Position numbers and translations under genes: made by a program. The notes beneath the pieces are model-generated. The model was not told the DNA's origin. It saw nothing but the letters and a program-made list of their open reading frames with translations, and did not search any database. 64,000 nt of DNA. It comes from Gordionus sp. m RMFG-2023 (taxonomy: Eukaryota > Nematomorpha > Gordioida > Chordodea > Parachordodidae). Location: contig NC_088776.1 in assembly GCF_954871325.1 (NCBI RefSeq), positions 61,776,954 to 61,840,953 of the forward strand. The letters run 5' to 3'. Below are positions 23,692-35,599 of this stretch, piece by piece (positions within the stretch are counted from its first letter, which is position 1; each line of letters begins with the position of its first letter).

Positions 23692-23945
23692 TTGTTGTTC
23701 TGCCATCGAAGAAAATGGATGACAGAAGACATAATCTTTATTGTCGTTCGTCAAGGTCAAATTATTAGACATAATTTATATAATTTGATTATCCTTAGAG
23801 CTTTGAGATCAGCCCAAATTCCATCTCTTGAACCTTCATGTCTTTTCAGATTTTATGGGAAACATCTAGATGTGATTTATCAAATTTCCTGGAAGGAGGT
23901 CAATTCCTGGTCTTTGATTGCTCGTATATAGATTCATCGACTCCT
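23692..23945 (+). pseudogene. Retroelement-type polyprotein C-terminal fragment (LINE-like)
   Basis: The open piece reads RHNLYNLIILRALRSAQIPS, then LEPSCLFRFYGKHLDVIYQI and SWKEV. This matches the layout of a segment often found at the C terminus of animal non-LTR-type polyproteins (RHN..N..IARAL.SA..P...EP.GL.R.DGKRPDG....W). The key KRPDG part is degraded here. It is an isolated, decayed piece. Confidence 0.45.
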
Positions 23946-24106
23946 TCCAATTAAGCACTTAACATACTTGAGAAAAAGGAGCAACTTAACATGCCAAAAT
24001 ATTTAGAAATTTCTCAACACATATTCATTCCTATAATATCCAACATCCTAACAACCTTTGAGAATCGTAAAACTCGTGGGTTTTTTCTTGTTTGTTATAT
24101 TAGAAG

Positions 24107-25228
24107 GAGATTTTAAATAGTTAGCAGCTTATACCATTTAGTTAATTTGTCTAAATTTTTAAAATGATTATAAACAATCATCAATTAAAACCTTTTTTAA
24201 GAAAATATTTCCCCCTATATTTTTATATAATATTTGTAAAATAAATCCGTATTTATTTAGGTTAGGAATTATTTTCCTTTTCATAGATTTAGATGTAAGG
24301 CTCTTGATAATTTTATTTACGAAAAAATCGAAACCGAATAATTTTTACTAGGCACCCTGGGCCATAGATAATAAACCATGTATATTTAATTTAAATTTAT
24401 GCCTTTGGTATAGCCTTATAATTATATTTAATATTATATTATTTTCAAAATTTTATCCAAAATAATAATTCAATTTTATAAAAACTAGCTAGTTCATCTA
24501 GTTATAAGGGGTAAGGGTATAATAAAAGAGATGTATAATGTTTTAATTTAAGGTAAACAATACAAAAGGAAGTTAATTTTCATGATTTTTGAAAAGTGTA
24601 AGCATAGTATAGAGATGTTAATATTATATTCAAAGGAAATATTTTATTTTTAATTTAATGATTTAATGATATAATATATAATATTTTTGTTATTGTGCAA
24701 AATTCTCGGAAAATAATTTCTTATACACCCTAAATATAAATTATCAAAAAATAACAAATTGTATATAAATTTGATATTATTGTAAATGTAATATTTGTAT
24801 CATAGAGATGCAGATGTATCATTTACATGTCCCGACCCTTATTTTATCGACCCCTCCCATAGTTTTTTTAAGAATATATCATGTTTAATAGCGATTTGAA
24901 TTATTTGTTTTTATAATATAAGGCTTGGCCAGGCCCGGGTATTTTTTTTAAAAATATTTCAGGCCCGACTCGGGTATATTTAAAAAAATTAAAATATGGG
25001 TTAGCTCATGTGCCCGGGCCGGGCCAAGGGGGACCTGCTGGTCACTGATTCGTATAACTTAAATCTGACATAAAATAGGGCATAAAATATATCCACACGG
25101 GTAATAAAAAACTCGCAAAATAATACTCTAATAAAAAGAAAATTAAAAAAAAAACTAAAAAAAAAAACAACGGAAGAAAAATAATGAGAAAAAAACATCT
25201 AGGAAATATAAAAGATGGGGAAAAAATT
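24107..25228 (+). repeat. Segmental duplication, copy A (about 1.1 kb)
   Basis: Collinear with copy B at 25701-26791. Shared blocks include AATGATTATAAACAATCATC at the start, the CTAGTTATAAGGGGTAAGGG block, and a GC-rich island with GCCCGGGCCGGGCC near 25012-25025. Copy A has about 25 extra bases near its start. The copies differ by many substitutions and small indels, so the duplication is not recent. Confidence 0.85.
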
Positions 25229-25324
25229 AAAGCAATCTGGAAGAATAAAAGATTTAGGAATGTGATAAAAAGATTAAAAATGGGATGGAGGTGTTTGAAA
25301 TTTTCAAAACAAAAATTGAGTAAA

Positions 25325-25650
25325 AATCGTCATTTAAATTTCTTTATATCATCATCATCCTATTGGTTTGGTATATCTTAAAGTTATATAATTTTAAATA
25401 TTGTTTTTTTAAAAAAATTTAAATTATAAAAATTGGAAAATAGAAAACTTTTAAATAATCATAAAAATAATATAGAAAATTCTATCAAATTTTATTTATG
25501 CATAGTATAGCTATAGATTTATTTAATATAAGTAAGTAAGTAAAATTTCAATATGGGTTAAAGCACAGGTATTTGGCATTTTTAATCATTAGTTAATTAT
25601 AAATATCAAATTAATAAATAATTTGATAAATCATTCATTCTTATATATTT
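25325..25650 (+). repeat. Inverted partner of 26925-27210
   Basis: Blocks such as AATTTCTTTATAT, TCTTAAAGTTATATAATTTT, AATATGGGTTAAAGCAC and AATCATTAGTTAATTATAAA recur in reverse complement at 26925-27210. With copies A and B this forms a mixed direct/inverted duplication. Confidence 0.75.
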
Positions 25651-25700
25651 AGGCCTTTTAAATATTTTATTATTACATATCTGATAACTGATAAAAGGAT

Positions 25701-26791
25701 GAGATTTTAAATAATTGGCGTCTAAATTTTTAAAATGATTATAAACAATCATCAATTAAAACCTTTTTTAAGAAAATATTTCCCCCTATATTTTTATATA
25801 ATATTTGACAAAATAAATCCTTATTTATAGGCTAGGAATAATTTTCCTTTTCAAACCCGGATGAAGGCCGGTAAAAATATGTTTAGGCGTAATGCCCTTG
25901 ATATGTTATTTTTACTAAAATCTACAACAATCGAATAATTTTTACCGGGCACCCTGGGCTATAAAACCATGTATATATAAATTAAATGAAAATTCAAGCC
26001 TTTGGTATAGCCTTATAATTATTATTTAATAATATTATTTTCAAAATTTTATCCAAAATAATAATTCAATTTTATAAAAACTAGCTAGCTCATCTAGTTA
26101 TAAGGGGTAAGGGTATATTAAAAGAGATGTATAATTTTTTGATTTAAGGTAAACAATACAAAAGGAAGTTAATTTTTATGATTTTTGAAAAGTGCAAGCA
26201 TAATATAGAGATGTTAATATTATGTTCAAAGGAAATATTTTTTTTTCGATTTAATGATATAAGATATAATATCTTTGTTATTGTGTTTAATTCTTGGAAA
26301 ATAATTTAATATACACCCTAAATATAAATTATCAAAAAATAAAATTATAAAATTTGATATAAATTTGATATTATTGTAAATGTGATATTTGTATCAAAGA
26401 GATGCAGAAGGTGTAACATTTACACGTCCCGACCCTAATTTTTTCAAAAAAATACCTTTTTCGGTTCGGCCCGGAATTATAAAAATACATTATGTTTATT
26501 TTTAATAGCTAATAATGGCGATTTGAAATATTTGTTTTTAAAATATACGGCCTGGCTCATCCCGGGTACAATTAAAAAATTAAAATATAGCTCAGCCCGT
26601 ATACCCGGGCCGGGCCTGGAAAACCAGCCGGTCCCGGTCTTTATATCTTAACCTGACTTAAAATAGGAAGGAAAGTATATCCACGGGTAATAAAAAAAAA
26701 AAAATTAATAAAAAACCCCCCCCAAAAAAAACAATTGGAAGAAAAATAACGAGAAAAAAATACATCAAATAAAAACGATGCGGAAAAAAAT
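25701..26791 (+). repeat. Segmental duplication, copy B
   Basis: Partner of 24107-25228 in the same orientation, about 1.6 kb downstream. Its GC-rich island near 26430-26625 is longer, with CCGGCCTTCA-like and CCCGGGCCGGGCCTGG parts. Confidence 0.85.
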
Positions 26792-26924
26792 ATGTAAGAG
26801 TTTTTTTCGAATCGATTTTGTTTTGACCAGAGCTACGCTTCAGATAATAATTTTAAAAACGGCCACGCAAGGACTATGAATGTCCCTTTCTATTCTTACA
26901 TTTTAATACGTGTAATAATAAGAT

Positions 26925-27210
26925 ATTTAACAGTTTTAGGATATTTGTTTATAATATTTATAATTAACTAATGATTGATAATGTCATATCTCCTAAACCC
27001 GTGCTTAAGCCCATATTAAAATTTTGTTTGCATCCTTATACATTAAATCTATAACTACCTACGCATAAAATAAAATTTGAAATAATTTTTATAGTATTTT
27101 ATGATTTATTTAAGGTTTTCTAATTAAGAAATATTTAAAAAAAATATATATATTTAAAATTATGTAACTTTAAGACCAATAGGACTATATAAAGAAATTT
27201 AAACGATGCT
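26925..27210 (-). repeat. Inverted partner of 25325-25650
   Basis: Reverse complement of the block that follows copy A, placed here after copy B. Confidence 0.75.
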
Positions 27211-27519
27211 TCTAACTCAATTATATTCAAAGATATCTAAAATTTAAGGGAGTGCATTTTTTGCTATATCCCATTTTTTTTAAACCTTATAGGCCCATAT
27301 CTCAGCAGCCGCTGTTCGAAGGTGATGAATAATATTTTTTTTCTTAGTTATAATATATATACAAACTCTAGTAAAAATTTTAGGAAATATCTGAGGAAAA
27401 TCTCTTGTTGATATTATTTTTATATAATGTTATTTATAATTTTAATTATCTAAAAATGTATACAACCTATAGGAGATTGTAATAAAAATGTAACTAAGTT
27501 TTTTGTCAAATTTGGCATA

Positions 27520-27730
27520 ATCAAAAATAGTTTTATTTGAAAATTGAACCGATTTGTAAAAACGGCTAACTCTATATTTTAACCAATTTTTTAATAACCT
27601 CGAGATTTTATTGATAGATGTCCAAATTTTTGTGCCATCTCTGACCAAAATATTCGGACTTGCGTAGGATATTTTATGGATTAAAATATTTGGTTAACCG
27701 TTATCGGCTCAAATAGTTTTAACAACAGTT
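27520..27730. mobile_element. Degenerate TAGTGTTGTT-family copy
   Basis: Contains GAACCGATTTGTAAAAACGG, CTCGAGATTTTATTGATAGA and a right arm GGCTCAAATAGTTTTAACAA. Ends are eroded and no target duplication is visible. Confidence 0.5.
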
Positions 27731-27747
27731 AATCATAAACTTCAAAT

Positions 27748-28095
27748 TAGAGATCTGCAGAGTTAGACCCGGCCCGAGCCCGACCCGGCCCGAGCCCGAC
27801 CCGGCCCGAATTCTAGTTCTATTTAAACTAATCGGGTTCGGGCCGGGCCTAATATTTTTTAAAAAAATCGGACAGGGTAGGGTCGGACCTTGGAAATTTT
27901 TTTAAATATATCTTAAATTTATCAATTTTATATTGAATTTTTTACGTGAAATAAAAATATTTGATTTTATTTATTGAGATTAAACGACATGTAACATATG
28001 TCTTTTATTTTGAGTAATTAAAAAAATCAATTTCTATATTTAAATAAATTCGGGCCGGGCCGGGCTTGAAAAATTAGGCCAGATGCAGATCACCA
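27748..28095. mobile_element. GC-rich hAT-type MITE, ends TAGAGATCTGCA
   Basis: A 348-bp element with left end TAGAGATCTGCAGAGTTAG and right end in reverse complement TGGTGATCTGCATCTGGCC. Perfect 8-bp target duplication CTTCAAAT at 27740-27747 and 28096-28103. Both ends carry short CCCGGCCCGA-type arrays around an AT-rich core with AACGACATGTAACATATGTC. Same family as 38248-38687. Confidence 0.9.
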
Positions 28096-28103
28096 CTTCA
28101 AAT

Positions 28104-29029
28104 AATAAAAATTAATGCAAATATTTTAAATAACGATTATAAAATTTAAATATGTCAATTAAAGCAGGTAATCTCAAATTTACCCATTTAAGATATTTTG
28201 GGTTATATTAAATATATAGAAGAAATCACAATATAAAAATAGTTTGTAACATCCAGAAACTATTGCAATCAGATCACGATAATCTTAAAAAGAAATTCAT
28301 AATTTATGATATAAGCCAAATCAAAAAAAAATGCGACTTGCCACATATTATTCCAGAAGTAGACCTCGTTTTCCATATTTTATCAAGCATAAATAATGGC
28401 TAATAAGAGGGATAAATCGCCAGTTAAACGAAACAACATTAGTTCAACCTAGAAACATTTTTCAAGAATTGATTATATTTTTTATAAATCTTCAAAATTA
28501 AGATCATTATATTTTTTTTTGCAAATACTTCAACTTACGACTTAACTATGACAAAGGGGGTTGGTGGATTCTACCCTTGTCCTGAACCCTTCCTATCTTT
28601 AAATATTAAAACTAATGAAATATTTAGAATCTATATTTAAATCAATAATTTAAAAAAAATTTAAAGAGGAGTTATATTTTATATATTCATGGGATATATA
28701 TTTTGACTTTGAGCAAGAATTGTTGTTAATTTCTTTAAACTTTCTTTAGTATCGTCAATATAAAGTTTTTCCCTTTTAAACCTCCCCCCTTTTTTTAATG
28801 TTATCTCCATCATCAGCAAATATGAAGCGATGAATATAATAAATTTATATTTGTAATTTTATAATTTTGTTATTTATTATATATTTATTCGATCATAAAT
28901 TATTAAATATTGTTTACAAATTTCTAAATAATTAAAACGTTTACATTTTTATTTTATATTCATAAACATTTTAAAATATTTTATTTAAAAAAAAAGATTT
29001 AATTTTTAATCATATAAAAATTATTTATT
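28104..29029. other. Unannotated AT-rich interval
   Basis: No feature can be supported. Confidence 0.4.
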
Positions 29030-29142
29030 ATGAGTAAATTATTTGAACTCCATAACGCTATGATATATGTATTAGCAATGTGTGTGATCATCTGGACATT
29101 TAATAGTTCCATGGGGAGAAACGTTAATACGAAACTAAATGA
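29030..29142 (+). CDS. Candidate first exon with a signal anchor
   Basis: ATG at about 29030 opens MSKLFELHNAMIYVLAMCVI, then IWTFNSSMGRNVNTKLND, and ends at an exact consensus donor GTAAGT (29143-29148), phase 1. A hydrophobic stretch (AMIYVLAMCVIIW) follows a short polar N terminus, like a signal anchor. The layout (NA before a membrane segment, then a polar VNTKL) loosely recalls signal peptidase complex subunit 3, but no downstream exon was found in the window. Could be chance. Weak support. Confidence 0.3.
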
Positions 29143-29148
29143 CAGTAA

Positions 29149-31179
29149 GTGTTTACATAATATATACAAACAAATTTTCTTTAATATATAATAAACCTGT
29201 AGTATAACTTAGGCAAAGGCCAGAAATTGAGTTGTAGTTTTTATCAAGAAAAACAAATTAAAATGATAAATTTATGTATTTTGAAATCACATGTTGGTAT
29301 TAAATATATTAAGTGATACACCTATTATTTTAAAATATACAAATTAATAGTAATCATGTTAACTAAAAGCAGAATGATAAAGTTTTAATTATTGCAACAT
29401 TCAAAATATCCAAATTTTTAAAAAATTATTGTTATATTTTTATAACTTTTTATTTCTAGATTTTTTTTTAGTTATTATTGCACATAATCGGACATTACAT
29501 GAGAATAAAGAGATTAATGCATAAGTTTAGTAACAAATTAATATTTTTAGCAATTAATATGGAAAGGAATTGTAAAAAATATTTTAAAATTTTTTAATAA
29601 TTGTTTTCATAATGGGAGTAAATTTTTGAAAATAACAATTTCGTTCTATAACTCAACGCTAGAAGAGTAAATTCTTTAAGTATATCCAAATGTAAATAAC
29701 ACAAAACATGAAGTAAATTGATGGTTGTTTTCTATAATGTTTTATGAGATTCATTTGTTGTAGCAAGAGTTTGAGAAAACTATTCAAATGATTTCGCTTT
29801 AAATTTTTAGCAAATCTTTAAAGATCAAAAAAATAAATAAAGATCTTTGGTAAAAAAAAAAAAATTTGAGCATGCTAAATGAGGATTTTTAAGCAAAATG
29901 AAAAATGTTCTTCTAAAGAGAAAGGATCTTTGAAGTTTTTTTGAATTTTGAGCAAATATTAATCCCTGATTTTAGCATATAATTATAGAAGTTGCAATTT
30001 TCTTATCATATCAAATGATAAAATTAATTGATTTTTTTAAAATAAAATTTTATAAAATTATATCGAAACAGACTCTTACGATGCGAAACGCTATAGAGAA
30101 AGTTAAAAAATATGATAAATTTTATTTTGTTTGGTTTTTATAATACTTTGCTTCCTGTTATTGATTACTTAGTTTTATATAATTTATCTTTAAATTTAAG
30201 GTTTTATCTTGTTTCAATTTTTTTTAAATTAAATTTTAGAATTCATAATACTATTTATGAATAATGATATTTAGATTTTTAAAAAATTAGAATAAATTAC
30301 TACCTTAAAGCACGATTTTATATAGATATCATTTTCTTTTTGTCAAAATATATGAATTTAAAAAAAAATCAAAAATTGGTGTCGAAATATTCTGAATATA
30401 GCTGAATTATGAATACAAATTATGTCCTTAAAACAATTTATTCTTTTTAACTGATATACAAGAGGCCAACTATGTCAAACTATAATAAATATGTGTATAT
30501 AAAAACACTTTTTTCCCCTAATTATGTTAATATATTTTTACTTTTTATAAAATTTCAATTTATCCCAGTTAATCTAACTACCTTATGTATGGAGCTTTCC
30601 GAGCCCAATTTCCTACCCTAACAAAGGACAAAAATACCATTTTCATTTCCTAAGATTATTATCTATAGAATATGTTTACATTATGAATATACAATAATTT
30701 TATAAAAATAAATTACAAATGTAGACATAATTTTGAGGATCAAATATTTTTTTTAAAAAACCCAGAGCCGTGAAAACCTAATATTTTAAATCCCCATTAT
30801 TAGCTTATAAAAATTAAAAATAAATATATTATATTTTAAAAAAATTTGACCCGGAAGTTGTAGATGGTACCTCTACCACCGGTAATACCATCAAAAAATT
30901 TAATAAAAGCAAGCCATAAAATAATAAATCAAAATAGATATTTTGGATTAATACGTTTGTGGTTCGAAATACCATGGGTTAACAAACTCTTGTGACTAGA
31001 TTTTCCAATCACGATTAAACTGATATCTGGACAAATATTTTTAAAATTTAATGTGAATAAAATCAATTTATTAAAAAATTTCAAAAATTTGGAGTACACA
31101 TACTGTATCCTGTATAAAGTTTTTGATAGCTAATTATTTCAAAATATTTTCTATGTATAAATACACGCATAAATTTAAT
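29149..31179. other. Unannotated AT-rich interval
   Basis: No feature can be supported. If 29030-29142 is an exon, this would be its intron. Confidence 0.35.
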
Positions 31180-33120
31180 ATTAGGACAAAATTAAATATT
31201 CTAATATATTTAGTTTGCATTTGCTATAGGCAATGAGAGACTTCGTGGTCTAATATCAATGTTGTTTTATCGAAACATTATTGGACTAAATTATATATAA
31301 CTCAGCTTGGTGGTCTAATAACATTATAGTTTAGTCAGTCTTTATTTTAAATTTACTATTTTCATTATTCAATTCAAATATAAATACATACTATTGTTTT
31401 AATCCTTATTTTTTTTGTTCTAATTATATAAATAGGAAAACCAAATAATGCAGGTCTCACATTTTATGGTTTTTGATTTAATTTTATTGTAAATTATTTT
31501 CCATTAAATTTAGTTATATAGGACATGTATTTATAATTAAAAGATTCATAAATACGTGGTGTATAATTAAGTTAAACTAACATAATGAGTAGAATCATTC
31601 TGCACAGTTAAGATATCTAATAAATGTGGCGCACTATAATTTTTAAGTAGTCTTTGCTAGACCTGTGTTTGAGGAGGCCGTTGGCCGTTTGTTAATGGCT
31701 AAGCCGAAATTGCCGCCTTTTGTGAAAATCAAAAATGCTCATGATTTTGAAAAGTATAGTCCCTGAATCTTAGTTCATAGAGCCTTTATTTATCAGTTTA
31801 CTTTTGCTATAGGTGGTGAGAACGTCACGTCTATCAAAGTTGTTTATCAAAACATTATTGGCCTAAATTATATATAACCCAACTTGGAGGCCTAATAACA
31901 TTAAATACGTTTAGTCAGTCTTTGTTTTAAATTGCGCTAATTTGGAATATAATTCTAAAATTATTTTCTATATTCAATTTAGATATAATACCTATTTTTG
32001 TTTTAATCTCCTCAATTTTAAATTCTTTTATATATATTATAGGAAATAAATTTGCAATTCTAGACACAGCAGGTCTCGATTTTTATATAAATGTTCACAC
32101 CAATATTTTCAATTTATGGGTTTGGAATTAATTTTATTATTAACTTGGTTATAGGACATGTAATTATAAGATTTATAAATATGTAGTGTATAATTAAATT
32201 AAACTAACAAAAATCTTAATCATTCTGATCAGTTATGGTACCCAATGAATCAAGCATATCAGATAGCCTCTATTTATCATTTTGCTTTCACTATAGGTGA
32301 TGAGAAACTTCACATCTAATATCAAAGTTGTTTTATCATAACATTATTAATCTAAAATATAAATAACTCAGCTTGGAGGCCTAATAACATTAAATACGTT
32401 TAGTCAATCTTTGTTTTAATTTTCCCTAATTGGGAGTATAATAAATAAAATTATTCGCAATATTAAATTCAAATTTAATATTTATTTATGTTTTAATCCC
32501 CTATTTTTTTTTTAATTCTAATTTTGAATAAATAGGAAAATATTTACCTTATCTAGGATAACAGGTTCCGATATTTATATAAATGTGCGTTTCAATATTT
32601 TTGATTTATGGGTTTGAAATTAATTTTATTATAGATTATTTTCCTTTTAACTTACGTGTATAGGACATGTAATTATAATAAAAAGATTTATAGGTGAATG
32701 TAGGAGATTAAAATATTTAGTGCATTAATTAAACTAAACTAACAAAATCATAATCATTTAGCGCTGTTAAGGTGTCTAGAAAATGTAGCGCACTATATTC
32801 TTTAAGTAGCTATAGCTAGCCCTGTGTTCCGGTCGGCAGTTTGCCTGTTGTTTTTAGCCACACCGATGACGCTGCCTTTATGAAAATCAAACATTCAAGC
32901 TCAAGCGATTCGTATAAACTTCGGTTGAACTATAATGACAATTTTGATGAGAAAAGTAAAGTCCCCGAATCAAGCAGATCAGAGATGTTTTATTTATCAG
33001 TTTGCTTTGTCTATAGGTTGTGAGAAACTTCACGTCTAATATAAAATTTGTTTTATCAAAGCATTATTGGCCTAAATTATATATATAACCTAGCTTGGAG
33101 AGGTCTAATAACATATAAAA
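31180..33120 (+). repeat. Tandem family of about 0.5-0.7-kb units
   Basis: At least three full units and a partial fourth. A conserved core (GAGAAACTTCACGTCTAATAT, then TTGTTTTATC, CATTATTGGCCTAAATTATA, GCTTGGAGGCCTAATAACAT) begins near 31227, 31817, 32303 and 33021. Other shared parts are GGACATGTAATTATAA and TGTAGCGCACTATA followed by CTTTAAGTAG. Two units carry a GC-richer insert after CCTGTGTT (31660-31760, 32820-32960) that is open in one frame in each but not conserved as protein. Uneven spacing and divergence indicate an old array. Confidence 0.75.
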
Positions 33121-35590
33121 ATTCACTAATAATTTGATAAATATTATAAATCCTAATTAGTTTATCTAAATTAATTTTTAAAATAATAATTTAAGAATAT
33201 TTTTTAAATAAAGTAAAAATATTTTCTCCATAAAGCTATTATAATTATAAAATTATTTAATTATAGATCAAGGACTCCATATATTTTTATTATTTTCTTG
33301 AGTGAACAGTCTAATACGCCATGTTTATAATGAACCTAATCCTTACTTTTTTTAAAATGTTTCCAAAAATTTGTAATTCTCACTTTTGAATTCTCATTCT
33401 GAGAAATTCACTTCCGGTTACGACATAATTTATATATTACTGGTATGCAAATTTTTAAACAATATAAGATCGGGTTAATAATCACTTGATTTATAACAGA
33501 ATTCAATATTAACTTTTATAACTCAAGATAGGTACCAACTTCAATTAAGATTAAACTAAAGTCGTTTAATTTTATTATAGCAACAAAGTGATTAATAAAT
33601 ATAACTTTTGAATTTAAACAAATTCTGATTAAAATTTTATCAAGGCGTAAGAAAAGTGAAGACCTAATTAATTCCCCTTTAAAAATAGAAAAGGGAGTAA
33701 GTTCTGTGTAACAATCTAATTTAAATTTAAGAAAAGTAGAAGACACTTATATTATAATATTTATGCATTAATTCGAAATAACTTATTGTATTTATTTGTT
33801 TTATTTTTAATTAATTATAATGAAATCAATACATTTTTATACTTTGTTTAAAGTGAATTAGAAAAAGGTACATAGGGTAAATTATTTATTAATAAATCAT
33901 GTAATAATTGATCATCTTCAACTAAAAGTTTTGATTCTATAATATAGATAACATTGTATGAAATTGCATTTTGACAAAATTTTATAATTAAAATAAATAA
34001 TTTTGAGAATAATATGCTTGTATACTTAAAATGTGACAATAAATAAAATTAAAACATTGATAAATAATAATTTAAATATTAGGTTGACTTCCCGCAAAAA
34101 CATATTTCTTTTATTAATAAAGGTTCAATAAAGTTGAAGTAACTAGTTACAGTTACTATATTGAAAAAAAAGTAATTGTTACTGGTAATAATTCTATAAA
34201 AGTATGTTTAGATTTTTTAAATGTAATAACACTTTTTTAGAATGTAAACTTAATCTAAATAAAAAAATGTACATTGTACATTTAAGTTCAAGCCTAATAT
34301 ATAGGATTATATTAAGAGACAATAAATATTAAAATTTTATGATAATTATATATATATTAATATACAATTATTATTCTCTGTTTAGCATTAAGACATGTAT
34401 TTGGATATTTATAATGGTTTTCGACTTATATATTTTTTAAATAAATTTTAACCATTTTGCTTTATATTATTATTTTCATTTTTTTCTTATTCATTATAAA
34501 ATTTATGGGAATCGCGGTAATCATATCACAAATTGATTTTGTAGAATTTAATTTTTATTTTTTTAAATCATAATTAAAAGTGCTATAACATTGAGACTGT
34601 ATAATCAAAAATTTGTTTATATATATTTTTGGAAATAAAAGTATATCTTGCAATTCGACTCAGATTAAGTATAGCAGATTTTTCATACATACCTTTTGCT
34701 TTGTTTTAAGAGTGTTTGTGCAAAGTTTTAAATATTTTATATATCAGGTGTTTCAAAATAAAGATCGTATTTTGAAATCTTTATATCTCAAAAACGCGTA
34801 GCTTGTTTCTTTTAATAAAATTTTATTTTTTTTTATTAAAAATTATATGAAACTTAATAGCTTCAAATTAATTTTTTCTGATTTAGTCGTATGATGAAAA
34901 ATACTTAAATTTTATAATAAAATGTACTAAGAGAAATATAATTTTTTTTCCCCAAGTTAGCTATATAATCAGTTTCCCTAATCAATTATAATGCAAGACA
35001 AAATATACCTTGATCCTAACTATGGAATTATCAAATAATAAATTAATAAACTAGACAAAATATATGTTAGCTTAGTTCCTACTTTCTATTGTATAACAAC
35101 TAGCAATCTATTCCACTGATCGAACGCGAAAATTATATTACGATTTTTCTTTTCTCAAGTTTGCTTAAATGATACAATAATGATTGTAATTTATTTTTTA
35201 TAAATAATATATTCAATTCGCTTTTGATAAATACAGAGAATTTTAACCAGGGCCTTTAATTCGTTAAACTGCATGGTGAATAATAATTTACGTTTCACCT
35301 AGGGAATTTAGTCGCATTCCATATTTTTCTCCACGCGGCATAATTTTTTTTTTTTGAGTATAAGATTTCCTTAAACTTTACATTACAAAATTATTGTTTG
35401 ATTTTTATTTTTGATGAATTAAAGGAAACGCTTATAAAATATTACATGTAAATATTTTTTTATCCATGCTATTTTTATATAAATGTATGGTTTTAAATTT
35501 AACATATCAGTTATATACTTTAATAAATTAGCTTTAATTTTGGCCAAAAAGAAACAAATATATAAAAGAAAAAACACGTCTATCATTAGC
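33121..35590. other. Unannotated AT-rich interval
   Basis: A short piece at about 34128-34190 (AAGTTGAAGTAACTAGTTAC) matches the small element at 56058. No gene can be supported. Confidence 0.4.
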
Positions 35591-35599
35591 ATGAAGAGA

